A stretch of 64,000 nt of DNA from Hymenobacter sp. BT730. Lineage in GTDB: Bacteria; Bacteroidota; Bacteroidia; Cytophagales; Hymenobacteraceae. The notes below the pieces were generated by a model that ran no database searches, had not been told where the DNA came from, and saw nothing but the letters and a program-made list of their open reading frames with translations. The DNA lies in contig NZ_JAUOFB010000002.1 in assembly GCF_030542105.1 (NCBI RefSeq), positions 372,001 through 436,000 on the forward strand. The letters are read 5' to 3'. The position numbers were made by a program, and so were the translations under genes. Shown here piece after piece: positions 1-12,900 of this stretch (its first letter is position 1; each line of letters starts with the position of its first letter).

Positions 1-118
1 AATACCGGGAGTAAGTGGCTTGCCGACTTGTTTTTATGAGCCCCAAAGTGGCCTGCCGGAAGCTGGTGCTACACCTACTGAGACGTAGCCACAGAGACTT
101 GCCGGGAAAACGGAAGTG

Positions 119-712
119 CTAGCGGCTTTTCAGCTGTTGCACCACCGTGTCGCTGAGTGGTGAAACGGCCGGGCCAAAGTAGTGGGTCAGGCGCCCATCC
201 TCACTAATCAGGTACTTGGAGAAGTTCCAGTCCGGGGCCTGCTCATTCCAGCCATTCTGCCGGGCTTCTGAAAGCCACCGGTATACGGGGTGCTGCTCCG
301 CCTGCTTTACCACTACGGTTTTCTTCATCAAGGGAAACGATACCCCAAAGTTTACCTGGCAGAACTGCTCAATGGTCTTATCGTCGTCTTTTTCCTGCTC
401 CGCAAAGTCATTGGCAGGAAAGCCCAGCACTACCAGCTGGTCAGCAAACTGCTCAGAAAGCTGCTGTAGCTCGGCATACTGATTGGTAAAGCCACAGTTG
501 GAGGCGGTGTTTACCAGCAATACCTTTTTGCCTTTCAGACTTTCAAAGGAGAAATCTTTGCCCGAATTAAGCTGGCTGTCGAGCTGGTAGAAAGGTACCG
601 GGGCGGGTAGTTTCTGGGTACTGGCCAGCACTTTGCCCCGGCTGCTCGACTTAGACAGCCGCATAATCAGGGGGTAGAACGTTTTCAGCAGCTTCTGGCG
701 GAAAGTAGGCAC
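119..712 (-). CDS. Glutathione peroxidase family thiol peroxidase
   Basis: Predicted to reduce peroxides, in bacteria usually at the expense of thioredoxin rather than glutathione. The 197-residue product carries the family landmarks: the peroxidatic cysteine in NTASNCGFTNQ (Cys73), the segment GFPANDFAEQE where the more common FPCNQF cysteine is replaced by alanine, a second cysteine in EQFCQVNFGVSFP, and the WNFSKYLI signature carrying the catalytic tryptophan and asparagine. The annotated start is GTG at 712; an ATG at codon 17 is an alternative and would remove a basic N-terminal stretch (MPTFRQKLLKTFYPLI) that is longer than usual for the family. It stands alone, with the giant surface protein gene ending upstream of it on the same strand behind a strong terminator. 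The assignment is firm; the reductant is inferred. Confidence 0.93.
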   Translation of the reverse strand: MPTFRQKLLKTFYPLIMRLSKSSSRGKVLASTQKLPAPVPFYQLDSQLNSGKDFSFESLKGKKVLLVNTASNCGFTNQYAELQQLSEQFADQLVVLGFPANDFAEQEKDDDKTIEQFCQVNFGVSFPLMKKTVVVKQAEQHPVYRWLSEARQNGWNEQAPDWNFSKYLISEDGRLTHYFGPAVSPLSDTVVQQLKSR

Positions 713-850
713 AGGTTCGGGGATGAAAGTAGCGGAATGCCCGGCGCAGCAAGCCGCCGGAATACTACAGTATAGCTTTTACGGCCAAAAGGTTTGCGCC
801 GGGCTAAAAATGTCCGCCCAGCCACCAGATACCCTTAGACATTTCTTACA

Positions 851-905
851 AGAAAGCCCCGGCAGAAAACCAGCCTGTCACGCTGATTTTCTGCCGGGGC
901 TTTCT
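851..905 (-). terminator. Strong hairpin terminator of the giant surface protein gene
   Basis: A perfect 19-bp inverted repeat (851-869 and 887-905, core AGCCCCGGCAGAAAA) with a 17-nt loop sits 13 bases past the stop codon of the 13.7-kb gene on the minus strand. The arms begin and end in A/T runs, so it could work in both directions. It separates the giant gene from the peroxidase gene. Confidence 0.9.
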
Positions 906-917
906 GTTGGAGGCGGG

Positions 918-3900
918 TTACTTCCGAACCGTAATCCGGGTAGTCTGTACCTCGGAACCCGTTACCAGCCGCACGATATAGATACCTTCTTCCAGCAGGC
1001 GGGCATCTATATCAAACGTATTCAGGTGGCCGGCCTGGGCCGTGCCCTTGCCAAGGCTCCGCACCTTGCTGCCCCGCATATCATAGACATCCAGCATGAA
1101 GCTTTCGTCTTTGGCCAGCGAGAAGCTGAGCTGCGACTTACCCTGGATGGGATTGGGGTAAGCCTGCAGGGCCTGCAGAGCGGTTGGCAGCGCACCGGCT
1201 GGCTCGGTAATCAGGCCGCTGGAAAGGCTGACCGTGGCTATGCCCTTAGTTACCCGGAACCGGTCTTTACTGGTGGCCGAGCCTTTTCCCGTCGTTACCA
1301 TAATCTGGCCGCTCTTCGCCCCGGCCGGCACCACCGCTTTAATCTGACTGGCCGAAATCCACTGCAGCTTCAGCCGGTCGCAGGGGGTTCCATTGAAGGT
1401 CACCTGGGAGATGTCGGCTACGCTACTGCCCAAGTTGCTGCCGTAGATGGTCACTAGCGTGCCGATGGGGCCCGAATCCGGGGTAAAGGACGTAATAACC
1501 GGGGCCTCGGATGGGGTACCCGTGGTTACCTTAAACCGGTCTTTGCTGGTGGCCACGCCCAGTGGCGTTTTCACGGAGATAGTTCCGCTTTGCGCCCCGC
1601 TGGGCACCTGAACCACTACTTCGGTAGCGGATTTGGACAGGATTTCCAGGCAAGGCGTTCCATTAAAGGTTACTTCGGTTGCCCCCTCCAGGTTGCTGCC
1701 CAGAATGGTTACCGTGGTGCCGACCGGCCCGGAAACGGGGGTGAAGAGACTGATGGCCGGTACCAGAACGGGCGTGCTGGGCTTCGTTACCGTGAAGGTC
1801 TGCGTACTCTTTGCTTGCCCATTGGGCGTGATGACCGTCAGCTTGCCGGTCCGTGCTCCCACCGGTACCACGGCCATAATGGTAGTGCTATTCCGCACTT
1901 CAAACCGGCCTGCTTCTACTCCATTAAAGAACTGCACCGAGGTAGCGCCTAGCAGACTGGTACCGGTGATGAGCACCTCCGTACCGACCGGGCCAGTAGT
2001 AGGCGTGAAGGAGAGAATGACCGGTGTGACCGTAAAGGCGGCCTGGCTGGTAGCCTTTCCTTCTGGGGTAGTAAGCGAAATCAACCCGGTCGTCGCCTCC
2101 GCCGGTACCGTTGCCACGAGCTGGGCATCACTGCGGATGCTGAACTGGGCACTCAGCCCATTGAAGCGCACCGATTCCGTCTGGCCAAGGTTGGTACCCG
2201 ATATGGTCACCACGGTGCCTTCGGGCCCCGCCGTGGGCGAGAAGGAAGCAATGGTGGGCACCAGTACTACTTCTTCCACATGCAGGATAACCTGCTGCTC
2301 ATTCTGCATGCTACCAACGGCTACGTTCACCGTGAAGGTATAATCACCCGGGCCTTGCGCCTCGGTCGGCATCCAGCTGAACACCCCGGTGCTGGGATTG
2401 ATGCTCGCTCCAACGGGGGCATCTTTCAGCGAATACACCGGGGCAACGGTTGGAGAAGCACCAGCGCTGCCATCAACATTGCTGACCGAGGCCGTGAAGC
2501 TGTAGGTAGTCAGCTCCGGGATAGTTTCCTCCGTTGGTACCCCCGTAAGCTCCGGCGCCACCGATACTTCCGTTACCGTTAAAGTAATGGCCTGATCATC
2601 CTCCAGCGAGCCATCTGAAACCCGCACGGTGAAGGTGTACTCATTCGGTCCTTGTTCCTCCGAGGGAATCCAACTAAAGACGCCCGTCGTTTCATTGATG
2701 GAAGCATTTTGAGGGGCATTTACCAAGGAGAACGTCAGGTTTTCACTATCCACGTCCGTGGCACTGGCCGTGAAGGTATATTCCGAGAGTTCCGGTATAG
2801 TAGCTGATGCGGGCACTGCGGAAAGCACCGGCGCCGAACCAACTTCCGTTACGGTCAGGCTGAATTCCTGCTCATCTGTTAATGAGCCATCCGAAACCCG
2901 CACGGAGAAAGTATACTTGTTTGGTCCCTGTGCTTCGGTAGGCGTCCACTTAAAGTCACCCGTTGCTCCATCTATTAAAGCCCCTTCCGGAGCATTGAGC
3001 AGCGAGTAAAGAAGCGTGCTGTTCTCTGCATCCGAAGCTGCCGCCTTGAACGTGTATTCTGCCAGCTCCGGGATGGAAGCATCGGCAATACTGCTTAATA
3101 CCGGAGCCGCATTTACTTCCTCCACCGTGAGGTGTACCAGGGCTTCATCATTGGAGCTGCCATCCGAAACGCGCACCGTAATGTCATATTCACCGGGGCC
3201 CTGTGCTTCGGAGGGTGTCCAGGTAAACAGGCCACTGCTGTTAATGCCAGCGCCTACCGGAGCATTTACCAGGGAGTAGGTAAGTTCGTTGCCGTCACCA
3301 TCAGTTCCGGTTGCCTGGAAGCTGTAAGCCGCCAGCTCCGGAATAGTGGCCGATTCGGGCACGCCGGCAAGCACCGGCGCCGAGCTTACCTCGCTTACTA
3401 TCAGGCGCAATGCCAGCTCAGAGGTCAGCTTACCATCAGATACGCGCACACTGAAGTCGTAGGTACCCGGGCCCTGGGCCTCCGTGGGTGTCCAGGAGAA
3501 TATGCCCGATGACTCCCCGATGCCTGCGCCGGCCGGTGCATTCACCAGCGAGAAGCTGAGGTTGTCGTTTTCGGGGTCGGAGCCGGTGGCCGTAAAGGTG
3601 TAGGCTGCCAGTTCCGGAATGGTAACGGCCGAGGCAGGAACATTGGCCAGCACGGGTGCTTCGTTTACCGGGTTCAGGGTTATGGTTATGGTAGCCGAGC
3701 TGGACAGCACCGGGTCTCCGTTATCCGTAACAGCCACGGTCAGGCTAAACTCTGCCGTCTGCTCAAAATCCAGGGCCGCCGCATTGGCAACCTTCAGCAC
3801 ATTGCCTTCCAGTTTAAAGGCTCCGGCATCATTACCGGCTGTAATGCTGAAGGTCAGCGTTTGCCCGTCATCAGAGTCAGAGGCCGCCACTGTGCCCACC

Positions 3901-6900
3901 GTGCTTTCATTGGGCTTATTCTCGTCCAGTGAGAAACTCTGCGCAGCAATAACCGGCGCCCCATTTACATCGGTCACGTTTACGGTAATGGTGGCCGACG
4001 TGCTCAAGGATGGATTTGCAGAATCCTGCGCCTTCACTGTTAAGGAGAAGCTGGGCGTGGTAGCGTAGTTCAGTGCGCTGCCATTGTTTACCTGCAGCTG
4101 GTTGCCCACCATTTTGAAGGCATCGTTGGTGTTGCCGGCTGTGATGCTGTAGGTCAGGGTTTGATTGGCATCGGGGTCCGAGGCTACCACTGTGCCCACG
4201 GCAGAGCTGGTGGCACTGCCTTCCCCAACGGAGAATGTCTGCGCTGCCAAAACCGGGGCCTCGTTTACATCCGTTACCGTAATAACAAAGGCCTTTTCAA
4301 ACGTGGCGCCGCTGGCCGCATTGCTGGTTGCGCGCACCCGGACGGAGTAGGAGAGCTTGCCTTCAAAATTAAACGCTGCTCCCGTCTGCAGGTCACTGCC
4401 CACCACCTGGAACGACGCGTTATCGGTGCCGCCTTCACCCTCTATCAGAGCATACGAATAATTTTGAGCGGCGCTGGCAGAAGTGGTGCTCAAAGTGCCC
4501 ACCACCGTACCAATGGGCTTGTTTTCTTCTACGCTTTGCTTGCTCAGGCTGATATCCGTGGGGGCCGGGGTGCTGACAGTCACCGTAATCTGCTCCTGGC
4601 CGGTCGCCTGACCATCCGAAACCATCACCTTAAAGTTATGCTCACCTATCTGGGCTTCGGTGGGCGTCCAGCTGAATGCACCGGTAACAGGTTCAATTAC
4701 CGCACCTTCTGGTACCGTGCCGGCCAGGCTGAAGCGCAGCAGGCTTTCATCCGTATCAGCATCAGTAGCAGCGGCTGTAAAGGTCAGCGTGCTGAGCGCG
4801 GGTACTGACTTCGAACCAATTGACTGAAGAACAGGCGGCTGGTTGGTGGAAATGATGGAGAGAGTATAGGCTGCACTTACTGTGCAGGACTCTTTGGTGG
4901 CTGTTACGATAATGGCAGCATCGGCCACGGTTCCGGTGGGAGTACCACTAATTACACCGGAAGCGGCATTTATCGTCAGGCCGGCCGGCAACCCGGTAGC
5001 CGAGAAGCTGTACCCGGAGACGTCCGTGCTGATGGTCTGACTATACACAGCCCCCACCGAAGCAGTAGGCAATACCGAACCGTCTGCAGGCGTAAAGACC
5101 ACGGCAGGACAGGTTGGTGTTCCGCAATTGATACCCACTGTATAGAGCGTAGGCGTTAGCTTGGTATCCGATGTAGCCAGATCGGCGCGGTACTGAATGT
5201 AGCGGGAAGTGCCGCCCACTTTCGTGCCGCTGCCGCCAATGGGATTGAAGCTTGTCCAGTTGGCATCCGGCGTGGCCGTGTTGCCTTGCCGCTGGAACAG
5301 CTGTACGCTGGTGCCATTTGGGGTATCGGCCGTCCAGGTAGCTTCCTGCCAGGTTTTCGCACTGCCACCGTCGTACACCCGGGAAGTGAAGTTGCCCGAG
5401 GAAGCATACGGAGTAAGCAGTACCCGATCCAGGCTCACAGCAGGGCCACCCACGGTAAAGTCACTAACTCCGACGCGCATGGGTGCCGAAAGGGCGACGC
5501 TTGCTGTATGTACCAGGGCTCCATCTACGTAGAACTCAATGCTGGCCGCTTTCCAGTCGATGCGGTAGCGGTGAGCTGTGCCATACAGGCTACCAGGTAA
5601 AATAACATCTGGTTGCTGAGTGCCATTATTACTCACCCGCGCTTTCAGGCCCGTAGCTGCATTAGTTCCGGTACTGAACATGGCCCAGGTAGATACCGTG
5701 TTGTACATGGCCGCATCATCACCCGCCCCAAAGCCGATGTGCTGGAAATTGGCCCCTCCAAACGTGGCTTCAAACTCCAGGGAAGCCCCCGGGCCCGCGG
5801 CAGCCGTCACCGGCTCCGTGTTGTAGCGGGCACCATTCACCACGGCTTGCCCGGCCGAGAAGGTGGTGCCGCCGCCAGTGCCCCAGGGGAAGCTCAGCCA
5901 TTCAGAGGAAGAAGGCGTAGTTGTAAAGTCCTGTGACACCTGCGCCTTCAGCGTCAGGCCGCCGTTGGCTGTTTGGGCCACAGAAATTCCGGTTCCCGCC
6001 GTGCCAGCGTTATAGTCGCTGACCGACTGGTCCTGGAAGCACGCCGTGGCCGTAGATTCTGCCGTTACCGTAAAGGTGCGTTCCACGTTCTGGGCCGCCG
6101 CATAAGTAGCATTACCAGCTTGTGAAGCCGTAATGACTACAACCCCGGCGGCTTTGGTCAGCGTAAGTACGTTGCCCTCTACAGTGGCCGGTCCGGTAGC
6201 CGAATACGATACTGACAGCCCCGAAGAAGCCGTAGCCGTGAGCGTAATAGGCGCAGCACTGGTGGTTACATTAGGCAGCGCTTGGGTAAACGAAATGGTT
6301 TGCGCCTGGGCAACGCTGGCTGCTTTTACCTTGAGCGTATAGGCAGCATTAGCCGAGCAGGACTCCTTGGTGGCCGTTATCGTTACGCTGGCCGAAGCAA
6401 CCGCCGCAGTAGGAGTACCACTGATAACGCCGGAAGCCGCATTTATCGTCAGGCCGGCGGGCAACCCGGTAGCCGAGACGCTGTACCCGGGTAAATCTGT
6501 GCTGATGGTCTGAGAATAAGCTTCGCCTACAGAGGCGTCTGGCAGAGCTGAGCTGGCAACGGGCGTAAAGGCCACGGTGGGGCATTCAGCCGGTGCCGCG
6601 CAGTTAATACCCATGCTTTGCAGGGTAGGCGTCAGGCCGGTATTAGATGTGGCCAGATCGGCGCGGTACTGAATGTAGCGGGAGGTGCCGCCCACTTTCG
6701 TGCCGCTGCCGGCAATGGGATTGAAGCTTGTCCAGCTGCCATCCGGGGTAGCCGTGTTGCCTTGCCGCTGCAGCAGCTGCACGCTCGTGCCGGTGGGCAC
6801 ATCCGCCGTCCAGGTAGCTTCCTGCCAGGCTTTGGTACTGCCACCGTCATACACCCGGGAAGTGAAGCTGCCCGAGGAAGCGTACGGTGTCAGCAGGACC

Positions 6901-9900
6901 TGATCCAGAGAAAGCACAGGCCCACCAACATTAAAGTCGCTGGCACCTGCCCGCATAGGTGTTGAGAGAGTCACATTGGCGGTTTGTACCAACGCTCCAT
7001 CTACATAGAAGTCGATGCTGGCGGCTTTCCAGTCGATGCGGAAGTGGTGAGCCTTGCCAATGAGTTCAGTACCGGTGAGTACTACATCGGTTGCAGTTCC
7101 ATTGTTATTAACCCGGGCCTGCAGGGAAGTTGTACCATTGCCCGTACTGAACATGGCCCAGATAGGCGTATTGTTATACATGTCCACATCATTGCCGGCG
7201 CCAAACCCGATGTGCTGGAATCCGGCTGCCCCAAACGTAGCATCAAATTCCAGGGAAGCACCTGGGCCCACTACGGCAGAAGCTGCCATCGTATTGAAAC
7301 GCGCACCGTCTACCACGGCCTGCCCGCCTGAGAAGTTAGTAGCACCGCCGCTGTTCCAAGGGAAGCTCTGCCATTCTGCTGCAGTGGGTGCTACCGCAAA
7401 GTCATTTGCGGCCTTAGCCATTAGCGTAACCCCACCGTTGGCCGACTGAGATACCGAAGCCGTGGCACCGGCCGTACCGGCATTGAAGTCAGCCACACTC
7501 TGGTCCTGGAAGCAGGCAACAGCGTCAGAAGTAACATTGAAGAAACGCTCTACACTCTGGGCAGCAGCATACGTAGCATTACCGGCTTGCGAGGCCGTAA
7601 TTTTTACCTGCCCCGTTGCCCCTGTTAAGGTGAGGACGTTGCCGTTGATAGTGGCCGGCCCCGTGACTGAGTAGGAAACAGCTAAGCCGGAGGAAGCAGT
7701 AGCGCTGAGCGTAATGGGGCCAGCGCTGGTCTTCACATCAGGCAGGGCTTGTGTGAACGAAATAGTCTGGGCCGTGGGGCTGCTGACGGCATTCACCACG
7801 AGCGTATAAGCCGCGTCCACCGAGCAGCCATCCTTGGAAGCCGTTACCGTTACGCTGGCCGAAGCTACTGCCTGCGTAGGCATTCCGCTAATAACACCCG
7901 TAGTGGCATCCAACGAAAGACCGGCAGGCAAACCCGTCGCAACCAGACTGTAGCCCGTAGGATCGGTACTGATGGTCTGATTATAGGCAGCGCCCACTGT
8001 AGCAGCTGGTAAGGCCGAGCCGGTAGCCGGCGTGAAGGCTATTACACAGGAAGGTGTGGCGCAGTTAATGCCAACACTGCGCAGGGTAGGCGTTTGGCCG
8101 GTATTCGATGTGGCCAGATCAGCGCGGTACTGAATGTAGCGGGAAGTGCCGCCTACGTTAGCACCGCTATTGGCAATATCCGTAAAGGCCGTCCAGTTGG
8201 CATCCGGCGTGGGCGTGTTACCCTGCCGCTGGAACAGCTTTACGCTGGTGCCATTTGGGGTATCAGCATCCCAGGTGGCCTGGCTCCAGGTTTTGGCAGT
8301 GCTGCCGTCATATATCCGGGAGGTAAAGCTGCCGGATTGGGCAAAGGGAGTAACGCGCACCCAGTCAAGGAAAAGGGTTAGTCCGCCCGCCGTCAGGTCA
8401 CTGGCTCCTACCCGCATGGGCGTGCTGATGGCTACATTGGTGGTTTGTACCAGGGCGCCATCTATGTAGAACTCAATGCTGGACGCTTTCCAGTCGATGC
8501 GGTAGCGGTGGGCCGTGCCATACAGGTTGCCCGGAAGCACGACATCCGTGGGGGTGCCATTGTTATTGACCCGGGCCTTAAGGCCGGTGGAAAAATTGTC
8601 ATTTGTACCCGTACTGAACATGGCCCAGGTAGGCGTATTGTTGTACATGTCCACATCATTACCAGCCCCAAAGCCGATGTGCTGGAATCCGACGGCCCCG
8701 AAGGTGGCTACAAATTCGAGCGAGGTACCTGGTGACGACGTGCTGGTTAGTGGTTCAGTATTGAAGCGCGCGCCATCTACCACAGCCTGGGTGCCCGAGA
8801 AGGTAGTAGTGCCGCCACCCGGAGCCCAGGGGAAGCTCTGCCATTCGGTAGTGGGTGGTGCGGCCGCAAAGTCATGGGCTACCTGTGGCTTGAGTATTAC
8901 CCCGCCGGAAGCCGGCCTGTACGTGCCAGTGCCCGCTGTGCCATTGCTGAAATCAGACGCATTCTGATCCTGGAAGCAGGCTGTGGCCGTAGGCGTCCCG
9001 CCGGTCACGGTGACGGTAATTTCCTCCTCAGCCGAGGCCACGCCATCAGAAACCACCACCTTAAATTTGTGTGAGCCAACCTGTTCTGGTGTAGGCGTCC
9101 AGGTGAAGACACCGGCACTGCTGATTAATGCGCCGGCAGGCACTGTACCAGACAGGCTGTAGGTCAGGACACTACCTTCTTTATCGGTTGCGGATGCAGT
9201 AAAGGTCAGCAGGGAAGAAGCCGCCACTGATTTTGGTCCGATTGGGGCCAGCACCGGCGCTTGGTTGGGCGTGGCAGTAGGCTGTACTGTCAGCACCTGC
9301 AGGTCTCCTTGCTGCACGCATCCTTTAGAGTCGGTAATGCTGGTGAGGGAGAAGGTGATGGAGCCGTCACCGCTGTTAGGAGCCGTAAAGAGCACATCTA
9401 CCCAGTAGTTGCCAGCACTAAAGGTTTCCGTCGGGAATGAACTGCTGCTGCCATATTTGTACACGCCGTTGGGCCCATCCGTACCACTCTGCAGGGCTGT
9501 TAATGGGCCGTTTGTGAAGGCAGAAGTAAAGAAGCTACCGGAATGCGCGTAGCTACCCTGCGGCGCGAAATAAGACGCCACATAGGTGGTATTGGCCTGA
9601 ATGGAAACAGGAGTGGCAAACTGCACTTCCTGCCAGCCCGTGGCAGTTTCGTTGGTAAAGGTGGCTGTTGCCAGCAAAGTACCTGTGCTGCTCCACAAAG
9701 AACCCGTGTGCGTTCCGGAATTGCCGGACCCTTTGTAGAAGCGGATGCCCGTAATCTGGCCGGCCACATTAGCTTGAAACTTCACGCCTAACTCAACCGC
9801 GGCTGCATCATTTACAGAGGCAGTGGCTGGGGTGGCCGTATTATTCCATAGGCTGCTGGAAGTGGAAGACGTGGCTTTCACGCCCGTATCGAAGGCCGTG

Positions 9901-12900
9901 CCGCTAACTACACCCGGATAGTCTTTGCCATTGATAACCAGGGTAAACGGACCGGTTCCGGCAGTAGAAGTATAGGTAAGGTTGACATTCTGCCCTTCCT
10001 GCACCGGGGCAGCCGCCAGGGTGCCGGTTGGGGTTACGCAGGCAGTACCATCATAGGAGGCTACATAGCTGCCGGGCGTAGCAGGGAAGAAGGCGTAATC
10101 AATACCCTTAATCTTCTCGGTGCGGTAATTCACCGGGCTGCCGTTCACGTTCAGGCTGATCAATCGGCCGGTAGCACCGGCCAGAGGAAGCATGCCCTGC
10201 AGGTTTGCTACGCTGTTGTATACGCTCACGGAGAAGCTCAGCTGGTTACCATTCCAGGTCATATTCCCGAAGGCAGAGCTGTTGCGGCCATCCAGCCAGG
10301 TCAGCATTTGCTTGGCCGAAATGACGGGTACATTCCGTTGCTGGGCCGAAGCAATAATTGCGTCGGAGCCCTGTACACTTTCGGTCAGGAAATCAGTGTG
10401 CATGTTGGCCGTAAATACACCGTAGTAGCCTTTGGCGCCCAGGGCGTTATCCAGCAGGGTGTTAATGTGCGTGGAAACTGTAATGTTCGACTCGTCGGTG
10501 AGCTGCGTGGTGGCCTGATAACAATCGATAAGGGTACCATCCAGATCAGCAAAACGCATGGGCATACCGGAGCCGGTAAACATACCAGGGCGGTTCTGTA
10601 TCCAGGCGCCGGGCCAGTAGTAGTAGTTGGCATCCAGCCGGATACCTTTCTGGGCCTGTATTTTAGCCTCACTGGCCCAGTCGCTCCAGGATATGCAGTG
10701 CGTGCGGTTGGTGGAAGGGGGAGTGAGGCCGGGGAAGTTTGCCGCCAAATTGCCCAGCTGGGTGTTAAACATCCCCAGCAGGGTAGTCGGCGTCCAGGTA
10801 GCGCAGTCTGTGTTCAGGTGCAGGCTGAGTTCAAAGCCCTGGGCTTCGTAGGCGGCAGCCTCTGCGTTGCTGATAGGCGTGTTGGGGTAGATGTAGGATG
10901 TACCCCGCACGGCCGTCCAGTCGGCTACGGCCTGGGCCGTGTTGGAGGCGCTTTTTTGAAGGTAGCTGTCGAAGCGAGGCTTGGTGCCGCCGCTGCCATG
11001 GTCGTCGCCGGTCATAATCACGGCGGCTTTCAGGCCTTTGGGCAGGTACCAGAACCGGGGCAGGGGCTTCTTGCTGCCCAGCACCATAATATTGGCCAGC
11101 AGGCGCTGCTGCTCATCGGCCTGCGGAATGGATACCTTGTTCAGGTCTACCCAGTCGGGGAAAAACAGGTCATCGGAGCGGATAGGGCCACTCTGGCCGT
11201 CGCGCTTCTGCCCGGCAAAGGCGGGGTTGCCCTGGCGGGTGTATACTACAGAGCGGGCCAGATCGTAGGTGAAAGCAATGGCTTTGCCCCCGTTGGTGCC
11301 CACCAGGCGCTGGGTAACAGCCGGGTTGCTGGTAGCCGAAGAAGCCGCGGAGTACAAAGTAGCCAGGCTGATAGTACCCGTTTGCACGGTGTACAAATCG
11401 GCGGCCCCATGAAACTGAATGGTCTCATTTACAATGCCTACGCCAGGGCCACTGGCTGTATTCACCAATAAGTACTTATCCGAAAGCGTACCGCCGGCGG
11501 GCGTCAGGCCCAGCAGGGAGGCCAGCTGCGCATCGGGCCGGAAGGCAATGAGCGTACCGCCCGCCGTTACCCAGTTCGTGAGCAGGGTTACATCTGCGGC
11601 CTGCAGCGGGATATTGCCCAGCACAATCACGTCGTAGCTGTTCAGCAGTGCCGTATTGCTGCGCACTTCGGAAATGTCTTTGGCCGCAAATTCATTGAAG
11701 CCTTCTGCCCGCAGAATCTCTACCGGGAAACGGCTGAATGCATTGCTGGAGGAGCTGATAACCAGGATAGGGCCGCCGGGGCCATCATTAGGCGAGGGTA
11801 AAGGTGGGGGTGGGGGTGGCGGAACGCCCTGGGTGGTGAAGGACGCACTATAGTTGGCTGCCAGTGCATTATTTGCCAAATCCTTAATGCGGGGGTCGGT
11901 AGTGCCCCCTTTCACTGCCAGCGTATAGGAAGTAGAATAGCTTAAGTCGCTGGTAGGGTTGAGGGTGGCGGTGCGGCTGCTGGCATCGTAGGTTACGCTG
12001 GCCGCTACCGGGGTGCTACCCTGCAACAGTTGAATGGTAGAACCTGACACTGTAGCGGGGGCCAGAGCTTCATCAAACGTAACATTGATGTTGGCAGAAA
12101 CCAGTACGCCCGCCGCGTTATTGGCAGGGGAGGTAGAAACGACGGTAGGTGGATTGGTATCTGGCCCTACCGTCGTATTGAAAACAACATCTACATAGTA
12201 GTTGCTGGACTCGAAGTTATTGGTAGGGAAAGCGGGAGTGGGCGAGTAGGCATACACCCCATTTTTCCCGTCATCATTATTCGCCAAACCACGCAGGGGC
12301 TCATTCACGATGGCCGAGGTAAACCCAAAATCATTGGCGGAATAATAGCCGGCGGCGCTGTGGTAGGAAATAATGTAGGTAGTATTGGCCGTAACGGCTA
12401 CCGGGTTGGCAAAGCCTATTTCCTGCCAGCCGCTGGCGGTTTCATTGGTGAAGGTAGACTGGGCTAGCAGCGTGCCCGTGTTGCTATACAGCTGCCCAAT
12501 GTGTGTGCCGGTGTTGCCGCTTTGCTTATAGAACCGCACCCCAGTGATATAGCCGCTGGTGCTGGCCCGAAACTTCATACCCACCTGAATAGCCTGGTTG
12601 TTGTCGTTCTGCAGGGTGCCGGTTGGAACTGCTGTCGGCTGAAACACTGTGCAGGGGCATACCTGTGTACCTCCCTGGCCAATGGTTACATTCACTGCCA
12701 CAGGGGCGCTCATGTTTCCGGAATCATCAAATGCCCGGCTCTGAATAGTAGCCTGACCCTGGGCTGCCGGGGTCCAGGAATACGTCCAGGAAGTGGTACC
12801 GGTGGCCAGGCGCCAGGTAGCGCCGCCGTCCGTGGAAACTTCAACGCCGGCTACCACATTGGCATCAGAGGCAGTGCCGGAAACCGCTACAGCCTGCCCC

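Noticed and set aside
1..39. Open frame at the window start ending in TGA, possible tail of an upstream plus-strand gene.
   Set aside because: Only 12 codons are visible, with no recognisable motif, so it cannot be supported.
723..1457. Long plus-strand open frame opposite the end of the giant gene, with many similar ones up to 13.8 kb.
   Set aside because: They are mirror frames of a repetitive GC-rich gene; their translations are low in order and unlike known proteins.
10308..11471. 387-codon plus-strand frame opposite the deacetylase-like domain.
   Set aside because: The minus-strand protein has continuous domain similarity here; the opposite frame has none.
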